Below, in pieces: positions 27,634-36,299 of a DNA stretch of 64,000 nucleotides; position 1 is the stretch's first letter; the number at the start of each line of letters is the position of its first letter. This DNA comes from Anoxybacteroides tepidamans (GTDB lineage Bacteria; Bacillota; Bacilli; Bacillales; Anoxybacillaceae). The DNA is taken from the NCBI RefSeq assembly GCF_014201465.1, contig NZ_JACHEP010000016.1:1-64000 (forward strand). The letters are read 5' to 3'. The position numbers and the translations under genes are program-made. A model generated the notes under the pieces. That model saw only the letters and a program-made list of their open reading frames with translations. It did not search any database and had not been told where the DNA came from.

Positions 27634-27670
27634 AAAAAAGGGCAAACACCTTGCATGCTTGACCTTTTTT
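27634..27670 (-). terminator. Terminator after the FeoB-associated gene
   Basis: AAAAAAGG...CAA on one side pairs with TTG.CCTTTTTT on the other (27634-27670). It is symmetrical enough to work in both directions. Confidence 0.75.
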
Positions 27671-27690
27671 CTTCATGTGCTAAAGATGGT

Positions 27691-27843
27691 TCATCGGTCC
27701 TGATTGTGCATGTCACAAGAAGAGCAGACATCTGCTACCGAGCAACTTGCACATTTTCCTTTCGAGCTTTTTTTCGCATATCGAACGAGCGTCCAACCTG
27801 CATAAACGAAAATCGCACCACCGATAATGATATTGGCAATCAT
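27691..27843 (-). CDS. FeoB-associated Cys-rich membrane protein
   Basis: This 50-residue protein has one N-terminal membrane helix (IIIGGAIFVYAGWTLV), then a basic stretch and a cysteine cluster CASCSVADVCSSC near the C-terminus. That layout defines the small partner found after feoB, thought to aid ferrous iron transport. The reading frame is intact from ATG 27843. Its usual partner feoB, directly upstream, is reduced to a C-terminal stub. Confidence 0.88.
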   Translation of the reverse strand: MIANIIIGGAIFVYAGWTLVRYAKKSSKGKCASCSVADVCSSCDMHNQDR

Positions 27844-27861
27844 GCTTTCCCAGCCTTCTTT

Positions 27862-28026
27862 CTATGAAAATCCTAATAATTTTCCGCCTTCATAAATCGA
27901 AAACGCAACTAAATAAGCGATGCATAACGCGTATCCAATCGAGAAAAACGTCCATTTATTAGAACTGGTTTCCTTTCGAATCGTCGCGACCGTTGCCAAG
28001 CATGGAACATAAAGAAGAAATTTCAT
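27862..28026 (-). pseudogene. feoB: C-terminal remnant of feoB
   Basis: About 54 residues match the very end of ferrous iron transporter B (KFLLYVPCLATVATIRKE, then FFSIGYALCIAYLVAFSIYEGG). The GTPase domain and most membrane helices, some 600 residues, and feoA are absent. The remnant starts right where the terminator of the endonuclease gene ends, which marks a deletion or insertion junction near 28027. Confidence 0.8.
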
Positions 28027-28052
28027 AAAAAAACCGGCTGAAACAGCCAGTT
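28027..28052 (-). terminator. Terminator of the endonuclease I-like gene
   Basis: On the minus strand ACTGGCTG pairs with CAGCCGGT around TTT, then seven T. The T-run touches the feoB remnant. Confidence 0.9.
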
Positions 28053-29000
28053 TTATTCTTTCGATTTAATAGAAAATGCCATTTGCTCTGCCAGTTTCGG
28101 AAAATCGATGAACGGGTTTCGGTTTCCTTGAATCAGAAAAATCGCTTGGTTTCGGTGCTTCTCATAAATTGTCGCGGGAAACTGCTTATGCCAGCGAACT
28201 AATAGCGGAATGTCGATTTTTCTGCGAAACGATTTGGCGATTTCGGTTGGATAGCGCAATAAAAAATACAGCATCGCCCGCGCAACCGTTCCTTTTCCGT
28301 GCTCCGGTTCAAACCAGCCGTTATCGGCCACGCCGCAATGATTTTGAATTCGCTCGTCCGGCGATTCCGGTTCATAAAACGGAAAATCGGCATACGGAAA
28401 ATTCGAACGAACAGTATTGCATTCAGGCTGGCAAACGAACAGATGGTGCAAATCTCCTTTCATCGGCTCCCTTGCCCCGAACCACGACTGTGGAACGACG
28501 TGCTCTGTATTAAATTTCAGCTGCTGCTCAATTCCCCGCAACTTTTGCTCGACGTTAAATTCCTTTTTTCTCGCTTTTTTCAACAATTGCCGGAACTCTT
28601 CATATCGTTTTTTTACAATCTCATAATCTTGCACAATTAATGTTTCCGGGTCTTTCCGTTCTCCAGAATAAATGCTTCTTACTGAACCATCCGGATAAAG
28701 ATCAACCCACGTATACAAATATTCATCTTTGCTGAAAAAATAAGGGAGCCGCCGCTTATGCGTCCGCTTCACCAGTTCATGATATTTTATAAAAAGAGCT
28801 AGCCCGTCTTGCTCGTTGATGACATGTCGATAATATCGTTCAATCACCTTTCGATCTTCTTGTTCGTTGTAATATACATCTAAATTTGTTTGGATTTTTT
28901 GCTGGTTTTCTCTTAATATCATTAATTGTGTATCGCAATCTTCACACTGCCATTGTTCAAGCTCTTGAACATTTTTTAACAAGTTCATTTCAGCTGCCAT
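28053..29000 (-). CDS. Endonuclease I (EndA/Bsn) family nuclease
   Basis: This 315-residue protein carries the endonuclease I beta-beta-metal motif over residues ~165-215: NTEHVVPQSWF, MKGDLHHLFVCQ and an asparagine/RSN pair (NTVRSNFPY). Relatives are secreted nucleases, but no signal peptide is visible here; instead a charged N-terminal region with a CEDCD pair of cysteines precedes the domain. It may act inside the cell or be released another way. The ATG at 29000 follows GGTGGGGAG. It sits at the junction that removed feoB. Confidence 0.85.
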   Translation of the reverse strand: MAAEMNLLKNVQELEQWQCEDCDTQLMILRENQQKIQTNLDVYYNEQEDRKVIERYYRHVINEQDGLALFIKYHELVKRTHKRRLPYFFSKDEYLYTWVDLYPDGSVRSIYSGERKDPETLIVQDYEIVKKRYEEFRQLLKKARKKEFNVEQKLRGIEQQLKFNTEHVVPQSWFGAREPMKGDLHHLFVCQPECNTVRSNFPYADFPFYEPESPDERIQNHCGVADNGWFEPEHGKGTVARAMLYFLLRYPTEIAKSFRRKIDIPLLVRWHKQFPATIYEKHRNQAIFLIQGNRNPFIDFPKLAEQMAFSIKSKE

Positions 29001-29065
29001 ATGTCTCCCCACCGCCCTTTAGGAGCTCTATCCACTATTTATGCAGTGGATATACCATTATTATA

Positions 29066-29336
29066 TCAAAAAGAGTTTCTTTTTACTTCCTCTAAAAAAT
29101 GCGCTATAGACGATTGACGTTTTATGCGAAGTTGTTTGCCAAAAAAAACGAGCAAGCTAATCAGAGGCAAGCTCCATAAAAATACGGCATATGGGACATA
29201 CGAAATAACCGAAACCCGTGTAGGTACTATAATCGCAAGAATGCTCCAAGGAATCATGACGGGAAACAGCATTGTCGAATATGCGATCACTCTTGCTAAT
29301 TCTTCACGGGAATAATGTTTTTGCCAATTTATTCAT
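29066..29336 (-). pseudogene. Small membrane protein gene with a single-base frameshift
   Basis: An ATG at 29336 with GTGGGAG seven bases before it opens a frame that stops after ten codons. Removing one A from the five-A run at 29318-29322 restores a continuous ~89-residue protein: KHYSREELARVIAYSTM, then two hydrophobic helices (VMIPWSILAIIVP and VFLWSLPLISLLVFFG) and a basic tail. The total length of 271 bases is one more than a whole number of codons. It is either a true frameshift or a sequencing error. I do not recognise the family. Confidence 0.6.
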
Positions 29337-29363
29337 AATAAAACTCCCACTTATTAGCGGGAG
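29336..29363 (-). terminator. Hairpin terminator that also covers the next gene's Shine-Dalgarno
   Basis: On the minus strand CTCCCGC (29363-29357) pairs with GTGGGAG (29350-29344) around a 6-base loop, followed by TTTTATT and the ATG of the small membrane gene. The 3' arm is that gene's Shine-Dalgarno. Confidence 0.7.
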
Positions 29364-29381
29364 GTATATCGGCAATTATAC

Positions 29382-30107
29382 TTAATGCAGGTGTATAATC
29401 TTTTTTTGAACATCATTGATTTTTAATTTGGAAATATAGGCGACTTTATCGCTGTTAGAAAAGCGCGCCCAATACGTTTCTCCGACTGCTTCGATTTTAA
29501 TCACTTTTTTTAAATTGACGATATATGAGCGATGAGTCTTTAAAAAATAATGATCCAGCCGAGTTTCTAACTCATTTAACGGTTCATTCGTTTCATATTT
29601 TTCAGCTTGTGTATGAATAACGGTTTTTCTGCTTTCTTTTTCAATAAATAAAATGTCTTCCATCGGAATAAAAAGAATCGAATTTTGCAATTTTATATCT
29701 AATCTTTTGCTTTTCCTTTTTTCAGGCTGATCGTATAGTTGAATAAATTTTCTCGCTTTTTCTAAGGCGTTAAACAGGCGGGTCGGTTCAATTGGCTTTA
29801 CGATATAATCAACAGCAGCAATTTTAAACGCTTCCACCGCGAACTCATCACAGCCGGTTGTAAATATCACTTGTAAGGAAGGAAGCAGTTCTTTACAAGA
29901 TTTTACTGCTTCCATTCCGTCTAAATTCGGCATATTAATATCAACTAAAGCAATGTCAGGCTTTTCTTTTAATACGAGCTGAACCAACTCTTCGCCAGTT
30001 GCTGCTTCCCCAACAATGCAATAGTGAGGCAGCAAACTAACAAAATGGCGCAAAAGAGTTCTTGACGAATCATGATCATCGGCAATCACAATTTTTAACG
30101 GTTCCAT
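29382..30107 (-). CDS. LytTR-family response regulator
   Basis: This 241-residue regulator has a receiver domain (residues ~5-120; IVIADDHDS, VDINMPNLDG with the phospho-acceptor Asp, and the VKPIEP lysine) and a C-terminal LytTR DNA-binding domain (~140-240; FIEKESRKTVIHT, FLKTHRSYIVNLKKV). No sensor kinase is adjacent; the nearest is the hybrid kinase at 32990. The ATG at 30107 follows AAGGGA. An in-frame extension to 30245 lacks a Shine-Dalgarno and domain similarity. Confidence 0.92.
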   Translation of the reverse strand: MEPLKIVIADDHDSSRTLLRHFVSLLPHYCIVGEAATGEELVQLVLKEKPDIALVDINMPNLDGMEAVKSCKELLPSLQVIFTTGCDEFAVEAFKIAAVDYIVKPIEPTRLFNALEKARKFIQLYDQPEKRKSKRLDIKLQNSILFIPMEDILFIEKESRKTVIHTQAEKYETNEPLNELETRLDHYFLKTHRSYIVNLKKVIKIEAVGETYWARFSNSDKVAYISKLKINDVQKKIIHLH

Positions 30108-30712
30108 TTGTTTTCCCTTCTTTGTTGTCCATTTATTAAGCAAAGTAACTTTCCCTTGCTCCTCTAACGCTGCTTTCACCCATCGTTGTTCTTTTTGGAA
30201 ACAGCATCTTGCTTTTCCTAATTTTGAATGATTTTTCCTTCCCAATCATGTGCTTTTGAATCATTGGTCATGCAGAACTATAGACGCAATGCAATATGGA
30301 CAAGCCCCTCTGCTTCACGTGTGGCTCGTACTCGTAAAAGAGCGAATCCGATATAAACGGTTTCTTCGACATTCCGGCTCTATATAGATGCCATTTGGAA
30401 CTTTAACGTTTTCGTCTTTTATGGAGTAATCGGTATGTTTCGACTGTCGGGTGACCGAACAACACCGCTTCCAGACAAATACATTTGTCGGTGAAGCGGT
30501 TGGTTGTTCGGTCCTCTGTCACGCGAGGCGTGACGGAAGCAAGTCACAGACTTGCCTCCGACAGTCGAAAAAATAGGAAGTCTGCTTTTTCCTTATCCAT
30601 AAGTTAAACCTTCCAGTTGTATTTATATAGAACTGATCCAACGTCTTTGAATGAGCGAATCATCGAGAAGTCAACGATCCTGTCATGTTTACACAAAATT
30701 TTAGCAAATAAG
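30108..30712. other. 605-bp gene-free stretch with a structured element
   Basis: I see no supported gene here. The right-hand half contains the 133-base multi-helix element at 30438-30570. The flanks (30108-30437 and 30571-30712) show only scattered short direct and inverted words and no clear promoter. It separates the LytTR regulator from the AMP-binding pseudogene, both on the minus strand. Confidence 0.5.
30438..30570. repeat. 133-base cloverleaf-like inverted-repeat element
   Basis: A perfect 13-bp terminal stem TTTCGACTGTCGG (30438-30450) with CCGACAGTCGAAA (30558-30570) encloses three further hairpins. Arm 2 is 11 bp (30453-30463 with 30503-30513) plus 8 bp plus 6 bp with a 4-base tip. 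Arm 3 is GTCACGC/GCGTGAC (30518-30534). Arm 4 is GCAAGTC/GACTTGC (30539-30555). Nearly every base is paired. It could be a small mobile repeat (MITE or REP-like) or a folded RNA. I cannot assign it to a known family. Confidence 0.8.
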
Positions 30713-31752
30713 CTACCTATTTTCTTTCGGTAATATTAACCATCTATTTTCTCGCCATGCTAACATCCATTTCATTTTTATTTTTTCATGAGCATTTACA
30801 TGAAACATGGTTATTCCGTCCTCTGACAAACAGTATATACTTGTCATTTTTGGCATAATCGCAGCTGATGATGATGTGGATTTTATTTTGAACAAATCGG
30901 ATTGTGCCATACGATCTATGAATCCAATGAATTCTAGTTTCTCTAAGTCTAGATTTTGGTCGTGTTTTGCAAATACCTTCAACTTTTTAAATAAAGAAAG
31001 AGTAGTAAGTAATTTGTTGCAACGATTTTTCTTAATGAACGATATAACCTCTTGCCAATTACGTGATTCCACCACTACAAACTGCAGTTGTTTTTTGAGC
31101 AACGTCAACAATAAACAAGCTCCTAGCCCATCACTCATCAGCGATGCCAGTCCAAACACTTTGTCATCCTTTGATAGTGCCATCACTGTTGACAATGACT
31201 CATCCATATGTTTGATAAGCGCCATATCCATCACGGCTGTTTTCAAAACACCTTCATCGTCATACGCACAGTCGATGATATCGGCGTCGTACTCTCCCAC
31301 AGCTTTCGGAGAGCCTTTAATCACTAACGTACTCCAATGGCAATAATCTTCCGTTTCAAAAATCACCGTCTCCTCTCGAATCGAGTGCGCCCATTCATAT
31401 ACAGCTTTGAAACATTTACAACGATCATATTTTTTAACCGCAAAAATGATATGCGGATCCACCAATGATAAAATGTTCTTTAGTTCCTCTTTTTCTAAAA
31501 ACGGGTTAATAGGTACTACCGTTCCGCCAAGTCGATTGACAGCTAACAATAAACTTAAAAAGTTAAAAACATTCGGGACAAGTAATGCCACTTTTTTCCA
31601 TAAATATCTCCAACTTGTCTTAACAGAGTTGTGTAGGATTCTATGCTTTTTTGAATATCGTACAATGAATAGCTTCCCGTTTCTGTTTTTAAAATTTTCT
31701 TATTCCTGTCTAATTTTTCATTTTCAAAAATCCAGCGGTACAATCCTCGCAT
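30713..31752 (-). pseudogene. AMP-binding (acyl-CoA synthetase-like) gene, frameshifted and degenerate
   Basis: An ATG at 31752 after GGGAGAG opens the frame. After ~53 codons an A6 run at about 31595 breaks it; one more A restores GKKVALLVPNVFNF, the N-terminal core of adenylate-forming enzymes (VALLVPN...GGTVVPINPFLEKEEL). The repaired protein is only ~346 residues, against more than 500 for the family. The ATP-binding Ser/Thr/Gly-rich loop expected near residue 150 is replaced by unrelated sequence, and the C-terminal lid is missing. Even if the frameshift is an error, adenylation activity is unlikely. Confidence 0.65.
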
Positions 31753-32054
31753 GGTTCTCTCTCCCCTACTAAAAATTCGTAACCCACCTCCCACCCCCCA
31801 TGCGTTTTTTTTTGAGAACTAAAACTTAAGAACTAATTTTAATAAGTCTATATTCCTATTTACCTCTAATTAAATTTTCCAAAAACTCTGTAAAAACCTT
31901 GCTTTCGTACTATTGAATATGAGTTTGCAGAATGATAATTTGAATTTGTACATTTTTAGAAGATTTTCTAATTCTTTTTCTTCGCCGTGTGCAGTGAAAA
32001 AAAACGGTATGACCGTATCGTCATTCATTAACGGCGAAGAAACGCTCTCTACTT
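31753..32054. other. 302-bp gap with the EAL-gene terminator inside a larger inverted repeat
   Basis: On the minus strand ACGGT-CAT-ACCGT followed by eight T (32016-31997) is a compact terminator for the EAL gene. It lies inside a wider perfect repeat, TTCTTCGCCGT (31978-31988) and ACGGCGAAGAA (32031-32041). The remaining A/T-rich part up to 31753 shows nothing but the likely promoter area of the AMP-binding pseudogene. Confidence 0.6.
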
Positions 32055-32771
32055 TTATAATTTTTCCGGTTCACCTAAAAGATACCCTTGCGCGATGGAC
32101 ACTTGAAGGAGCTTCGCTTGCGCTAAATCTATTTCTTTTTCAATCCCTTCAAGCACTAATACTTTTTTTGGTTGACAATAACTTACAAACAAAGAAATAA
32201 GTTTTTGTTTATCTCGATCCATTGCCAGCTCTTTCGCAAACTGTCGATCAAGCTTAATATAATCTGGTTGAATTTCTATCATTTTTTCGAAGGTAAACGC
32301 GCCTTCCCCGACATCATCGATTGCAACATAAAATCCGTGCGTTTTTATTGTTTGTAATTTCTCTTTGAAAGCATCGGTTGCCCAAATCTCTTTCTCGTCG
32401 TCCGTTTCGCTTATTTCAAAGACTACACGCTGCTTTATCGCCGGGTATTTTGTAAGCAACTGATCTAAAAAGCTGGCAAACCGCTCATCTAAAATGGTGG
32501 AAGGGTAAATGTTTACAAACAGCAATCGTTGATGAAAGTGCGAAAATGGAAAATGATCGATAGAATTTTCGATTGCTTTCGTATCCAATTCGTATAAACA
32601 CCCTTCTTGTCTCGCTTGTTGAAACAATTGCTCTATGTTTTCAATTTCTGAATTCGACACGCGCATTAACGCTTCGTATCCGAATGGAACCCAATTCACT
32701 AAATCCCATATTGGTTGGTAAACGTGTCCAAATCTTTTTTCCTCCAACAATTCCCGCACACACACTTTCAT
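32055..32771 (-). CDS. EAL-domain protein, probable c-di-GMP phosphodiesterase
   Basis: This 238-residue protein is essentially one EAL domain without a sensor. The active-site elements are present: YQPIWDL with GYEALMR, LFVNIYP, VFEISETD, AIDDVGEG, DYIKLDR, VLEGIE and QGYLLGEP. The full set of acidic ligands suggests real phosphodiesterase activity, giving pGpG from c-di-GMP. The ATG at 32771 follows GAGGGA; upstream TTG codons are also possible. It is near a GGDEF/HD-GYP gene and a hybrid kinase, suggesting a local signalling neighbourhood. Confidence 0.92.
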   Translation of the reverse strand: MKVCVRELLEEKRFGHVYQPIWDLVNWVPFGYEALMRVSNSEIENIEQLFQQARQEGCLYELDTKAIENSIDHFPFSHFHQRLLFVNIYPSTILDERFASFLDQLLTKYPAIKQRVVFEISETDDEKEIWATDAFKEKLQTIKTHGFYVAIDDVGEGAFTFEKMIEIQPDYIKLDRQFAKELAMDRDKQKLISLFVSYCQPKKVLVLEGIEKEIDLAQAKLLQVSIAQGYLLGEPEKL

Positions 32772-32989
32772 CAACAATCCCTCGATCGATCTAAAATTTT
32801 TATTCTCGTTGTTTCCTTAATAACAAAAGTTGTTGTGTAAAAATATACCTGTTTTGTGGTAGTTTGTCTAACTCTTTACAAACATTTCGGACATTTTTCG
32901 ACACCAATCAGAACAAAAAAGGGACATGTTGTGTATAAATTACGACTTTTTATGTTATTTGTGCATAAAAGTTGTCAAAATCTATCGTT

Positions 32990-34444
32990 TTAAGCTTTTT
33001 TATTCCGCGTCAAAACTTGTTGAATTTTCTCGAAACATCGTTTCAAATCTAGCGGTTTTGCCAAATACCCTTCAAATCCTTTGCTCAACGCCTTTTCAAT
33101 GTCTGTAGGCATCACATTCGCACTTAAAGCGATGACAGGAATGGAACTTGTTCTCTCATTTCTTTTTAGCTGTTCTAGCACCTCATATCCATTCATATCT
33201 GGAAGATTCATATCAAGAAAAATTAAATCAATCTGCTCAGCTGAAGCGATATCTAATCCTTCTTTCCCACATGTAGCAGAAAAAAGCAATAGCTCAGGAA
33301 ATGGCGCTAATATTTTTTCCATTAACTTTATGTTCGACAAGCGATCCTCAATATATAAAATCTTTTTCGGTCCTATTTGCTTTACTTTTTCGATATAAGG
33401 GGCGATATCGTCACGCTGCAAATGATCATGGCGAGCCCTTTGCACAATCGGAAGACTAAACCAAAAATCACTTCCTGCTCCTATTTTGCTATTAACTCCA
33501 ACCGTACCACCCATCGATTGAACAAATTGTTTGACAAGCGACAAACCAATCCCTGTTCCGTCGGCATTTGTTCCTTTGATTCGATAAAACGGCTTGAAAA
33601 TGTTTTCAAATTCCTCATCCGGAATCCCAATCCCTGTATCTTGTACGTGTATATTAATCTTTTCTTCGTCATATGTATTCATAATTTTCACCACACCGTT
33701 TTCTTTGTTATATTTTACTGCATTTTCTAATAAATTGAATAAAATTTGCCTTATCCTCGTCGGATCGACTAATACATAACAACTGCTATTCATTTCGTTC
33801 ACGATTCGAATCTTTTTTCGCTCGGCTAGCGGTTGTACAAGTTTTATACTTTCCTCTACGATCGAATCGATCTTTACAACATCGCACGTTACGTTTAGCC
33901 TCCCTGCTTCAGCCCGAGCAAGATCTGACATTCCATTGACCAAATTTAACAAATGTCGAGCGCCGCTCAATATTTCGCGAACAAACTCACGCTGCTGGCT
34001 GCTTAACGTGCTGTCCATATCCAGTAATTGTGCAAATCCTAATATTCCGTTAAGCGGCGTTCGAAGTTCGTGGCTCATTTTAGAAATTAACTCTGAATAG
34101 GATTGGGCCGCTTTTTCTGTTTCTCCTTTTACGCCAGACGGTTCTGTATTTTGGGGCGTTGTAATATTCGAAAAAACCCACAAACTCCCTCGATTATTCC
34201 CTATATAACAAGGAATATGTTTTCTCTCGAACATTTTTCCGTTCGATATTATCACTTTATCGGCCGCTTCAGCCGACACTCCTAAATGCTGCAAATACGA
34301 ATCATACTCTTCACAATTTTTTCCGATCAGCAAGTGAGGAGGTTCGTGAATGCCTGCTATATCACAAAATGACTGGTTGATCGCAACGATTTTTTGTTCA
34401 TAATCCACGATTAAAACTCCTGTCAAAAGTTCTTCGTTCCCCAC
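32990..34444 (-). CDS. Hybrid sensor histidine kinase (PAS-HisKA-HATPase-receiver)
   Basis: This 484-residue cytoplasmic kinase has an N-terminal PAS-like domain (residues ~5-100), a dimerisation/phosphoacceptor helix with SHELRTPLNGILGFAQLL near residue 125, an ATPase domain with NLLENAVKY, DTGIGIP and GTGIGLSLV (~230-345), and a C-terminal receiver with FLDMNLPDMNGYEVL (~360-480). No membrane helices are present, so the signal is probably internal. Hybrid kinases are unusual in Bacillaceae. No phosphotransfer protein or output regulator is adjacent. The start is GTG at 34444 after GGGGGATC. Confidence 0.93.
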   Translation of the reverse strand: MGNEELLTGVLIVDYEQKIVAINQSFCDIAGIHEPPHLLIGKNCEEYDSYLQHLGVSAEAADKVIISNGKMFERKHIPCYIGNNRGSLWVFSNITTPQNTEPSGVKGETEKAAQSYSELISKMSHELRTPLNGILGFAQLLDMDSTLSSQQREFVREILSGARHLLNLVNGMSDLARAEAGRLNVTCDVVKIDSIVEESIKLVQPLAERKKIRIVNEMNSSCYVLVDPTRIRQILFNLLENAVKYNKENGVVKIMNTYDEEKINIHVQDTGIGIPDEEFENIFKPFYRIKGTNADGTGIGLSLVKQFVQSMGGTVGVNSKIGAGSDFWFSLPIVQRARHDHLQRDDIAPYIEKVKQIGPKKILYIEDRLSNIKLMEKILAPFPELLLFSATCGKEGLDIASAEQIDLIFLDMNLPDMNGYEVLEQLKRNERTSSIPVIALSANVMPTDIEKALSKGFEGYLAKPLDLKRCFEKIQQVLTRNKKA

Positions 34445-34614
34445 TATGATCCCCCTTTCATAAATCGGATGTTTTTTATTTTCTGCCTACTAGTCTAATT
34501 ATACAATTTTAATTTGTATATACAGTTTTTATTGTGATTTATTGGTAAAAAATTTGCTTCAAACAGTGTACAATATACCAATTTTTGCAAATATTCTGCG
34601 CGTATATAAAATAA

Positions 34615-34720
34615 ACATCGATGAGCAAGGCTTGCTCCCCGTCGATGTATGAAAATAACCGTTCATGGAGCCGTTATTTTCACAGAAAAAAAAGGGTGCC
34701 CGATTAGGGATACCCTTTTT
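34615..34720 (-). terminator. Three tandem hairpins after the nhaC-type gene
   Basis: In minus-strand order: AAAGGGT...ACCCTTT plus a T-run (34720-34686), a clear terminator; then TGAAAATAAC/GTTATTTTCA (34682-34650); then ACATCGA/TCGATGT with an inner GAGCAA/TTGCTC (34648-34615), followed by TTTATTTT. The first alone would suffice to end the antiporter transcript. Confidence 0.75.
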
Positions 34721-34722
34721 CC

Positions 34723-36207
34723 TTATCTCATCACAAATGACATCACACTGAACAAAACGACCGCCAGTCCAGCAGCAATCAGCGACGGCAACAGTTTCGT
34801 CCGAGCATATTCGATAACCGGCAAATCTAAAATGGTGCATAATGTAACCGTATTATCGCTCAGCGGCGAGGCGAACGCTCCAAATGTCCCACTGGCGAAT
34901 ACGGCGCCAATGACTAATAAGATGTTCGTTCCTGACTCTTGGGCAAGCGTTACACCAAGAGGCATCAACAATCCCCATGTCCCCCACGATGAGCCAATAA
35001 AATATGAAATAAGAGCGCCTAACAAAAATAATGCAGGAGCAACAAAGTAGTGAGGAATCCACCCTTTCACATGATCGGTAATGTATGCGGAAAACCCTAA
35101 ATCTTCCGAGATTGCCGACACCGCCCAAATCAGCGCCAGCATTAAGATGACGGACATGAGCTCATTTCCACCTTTGACAAAATGCGTCAACAGATCGGCC
35201 AACTTAAATTTTTGAAGCAAAAAATAGACAACCGCTAAAATGACGGTAATCATTAACGCTTCTAACATAACACCGAGCGCATCGCTGCGGAGAAACGCAT
35301 CGAAAAAGCTAGTCGCTCCTTGATGACCGTCCCACCAGCTAAGAAACAGCGTTAACACTAACACAAACGAAAGCGGAACGATCAAATTCCACGGCTTAAC
35401 CGGCGTCTCTTGTTCAAACGCTTCTGGACACGACTCCAATCCTTCTTCCCCTTGCTGTTTGTTTGGGCTCTCTAATGCTTCACTCGCCGCTTCGACCATC
35501 ACAGCCCGATTTTGTTTTCTTATATTCCATTCAGATTGCATGCTGCCTGCACGAGCCTTTTTAGAATACTTAAAAAAACTATAATACAGACCGACCAAAA
35601 GAATCGTAAACGAAAAAAAATTAAACGGAATACTTTTGACATAAACCGTGTACGCTTTCTCGTGAATGCCCGCTGTTTTGAGCGCTTTATCAATCACCGA
35701 TACCATATACCCGACGAATGCTGTCGCCAGTGGAATAAGCGCTACAACAGGATTGGATGTCACTTCAATCGTAAATCCGATTTGCTGGGATGATAAATGC
35801 AACCGTTTTTTTAACGCTTTCATAATCGGTGCAACGGTCACAATCCGAAAATCCGGATCGCTAAACGTCACCATCGTCGAAATCCATGTTAACAATAAGG
35901 CGCTTCTTGCAGTTTTTATCTTTTTGCTGACGAGATGAACAAATCCTTTAATTCCCCCTGTGTATTTGACAATGCTGATAAGGCCGGCAAACACATAAAG
36001 AAAAATAATAATCCGGATATTGTTTGTTTGCATAAGATTATGAACGAGGTAGGAAAGCATCGTTTTTAAACCACCAAGCAACGTAGGCTCCGTTAAATAA
36101 CTGCCAAGCAACAATGCCACAAACAACCCCGGAATCACTTGCCTCGTCCATATTGATAACGGAATGACAACTAAAAATGGGAGAAGAGCTTTCCAAGAAG
36201 GTTCCAT
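34723..36207 (-). CDS. NhaC-family Na+/H+ antiporter-like membrane protein
   Basis: This 494-residue integral membrane protein has about 11-12 hydrophobic helices and the NhaC/TIGR-type antiporter signature: WISTMVTFSDPDFRIVTVAPI near residue 110, FIGSSWGTWGLLMPLGVTLA near residue 410, and FGAFASPLSDNTVTLCTILD near residue 445. It probably exchanges Na+ (or a small carboxylate) for H+. A hydrophilic loop of ~55 residues (~215-270) is longer than usual. The ATG at 36207 follows AAAGGAG. It stands alone with its own terminator. Confidence 0.85.
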   Translation of the reverse strand: MEPSWKALLPFLVVIPLSIWTRQVIPGLFVALLLGSYLTEPTLLGGLKTMLSYLVHNLMQTNNIRIIIFLYVFAGLISIVKYTGGIKGFVHLVSKKIKTARSALLLTWISTMVTFSDPDFRIVTVAPIMKALKKRLHLSSQQIGFTIEVTSNPVVALIPLATAFVGYMVSVIDKALKTAGIHEKAYTVYVKSIPFNFFSFTILLVGLYYSFFKYSKKARAGSMQSEWNIRKQNRAVMVEAASEALESPNKQQGEEGLESCPEAFEQETPVKPWNLIVPLSFVLVLTLFLSWWDGHQGATSFFDAFLRSDALGVMLEALMITVILAVVYFLLQKFKLADLLTHFVKGGNELMSVILMLALIWAVSAISEDLGFSAYITDHVKGWIPHYFVAPALFLLGALISYFIGSSWGTWGLLMPLGVTLAQESGTNILLVIGAVFASGTFGAFASPLSDNTVTLCTILDLPVIEYARTKLLPSLIAAGLAVVLFSVMSFVMR

Positions 36208-36299
36208 GTTTCAATCGCTCCTTTGTCAAAAATCATCGTCTAGCATGTAGTATGATTCACATGCATAAAATGTATTCTCTCTCCCATTTTTATTGTCCA

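Noticed and set aside
30108-30245. 46-codon N-terminal extension of the LytTR regulator at 29382
   Set aside because: The receiver domain begins at ATG 30107 with AAGGGA before it; the extension is basic, low-complexity and has no start site.
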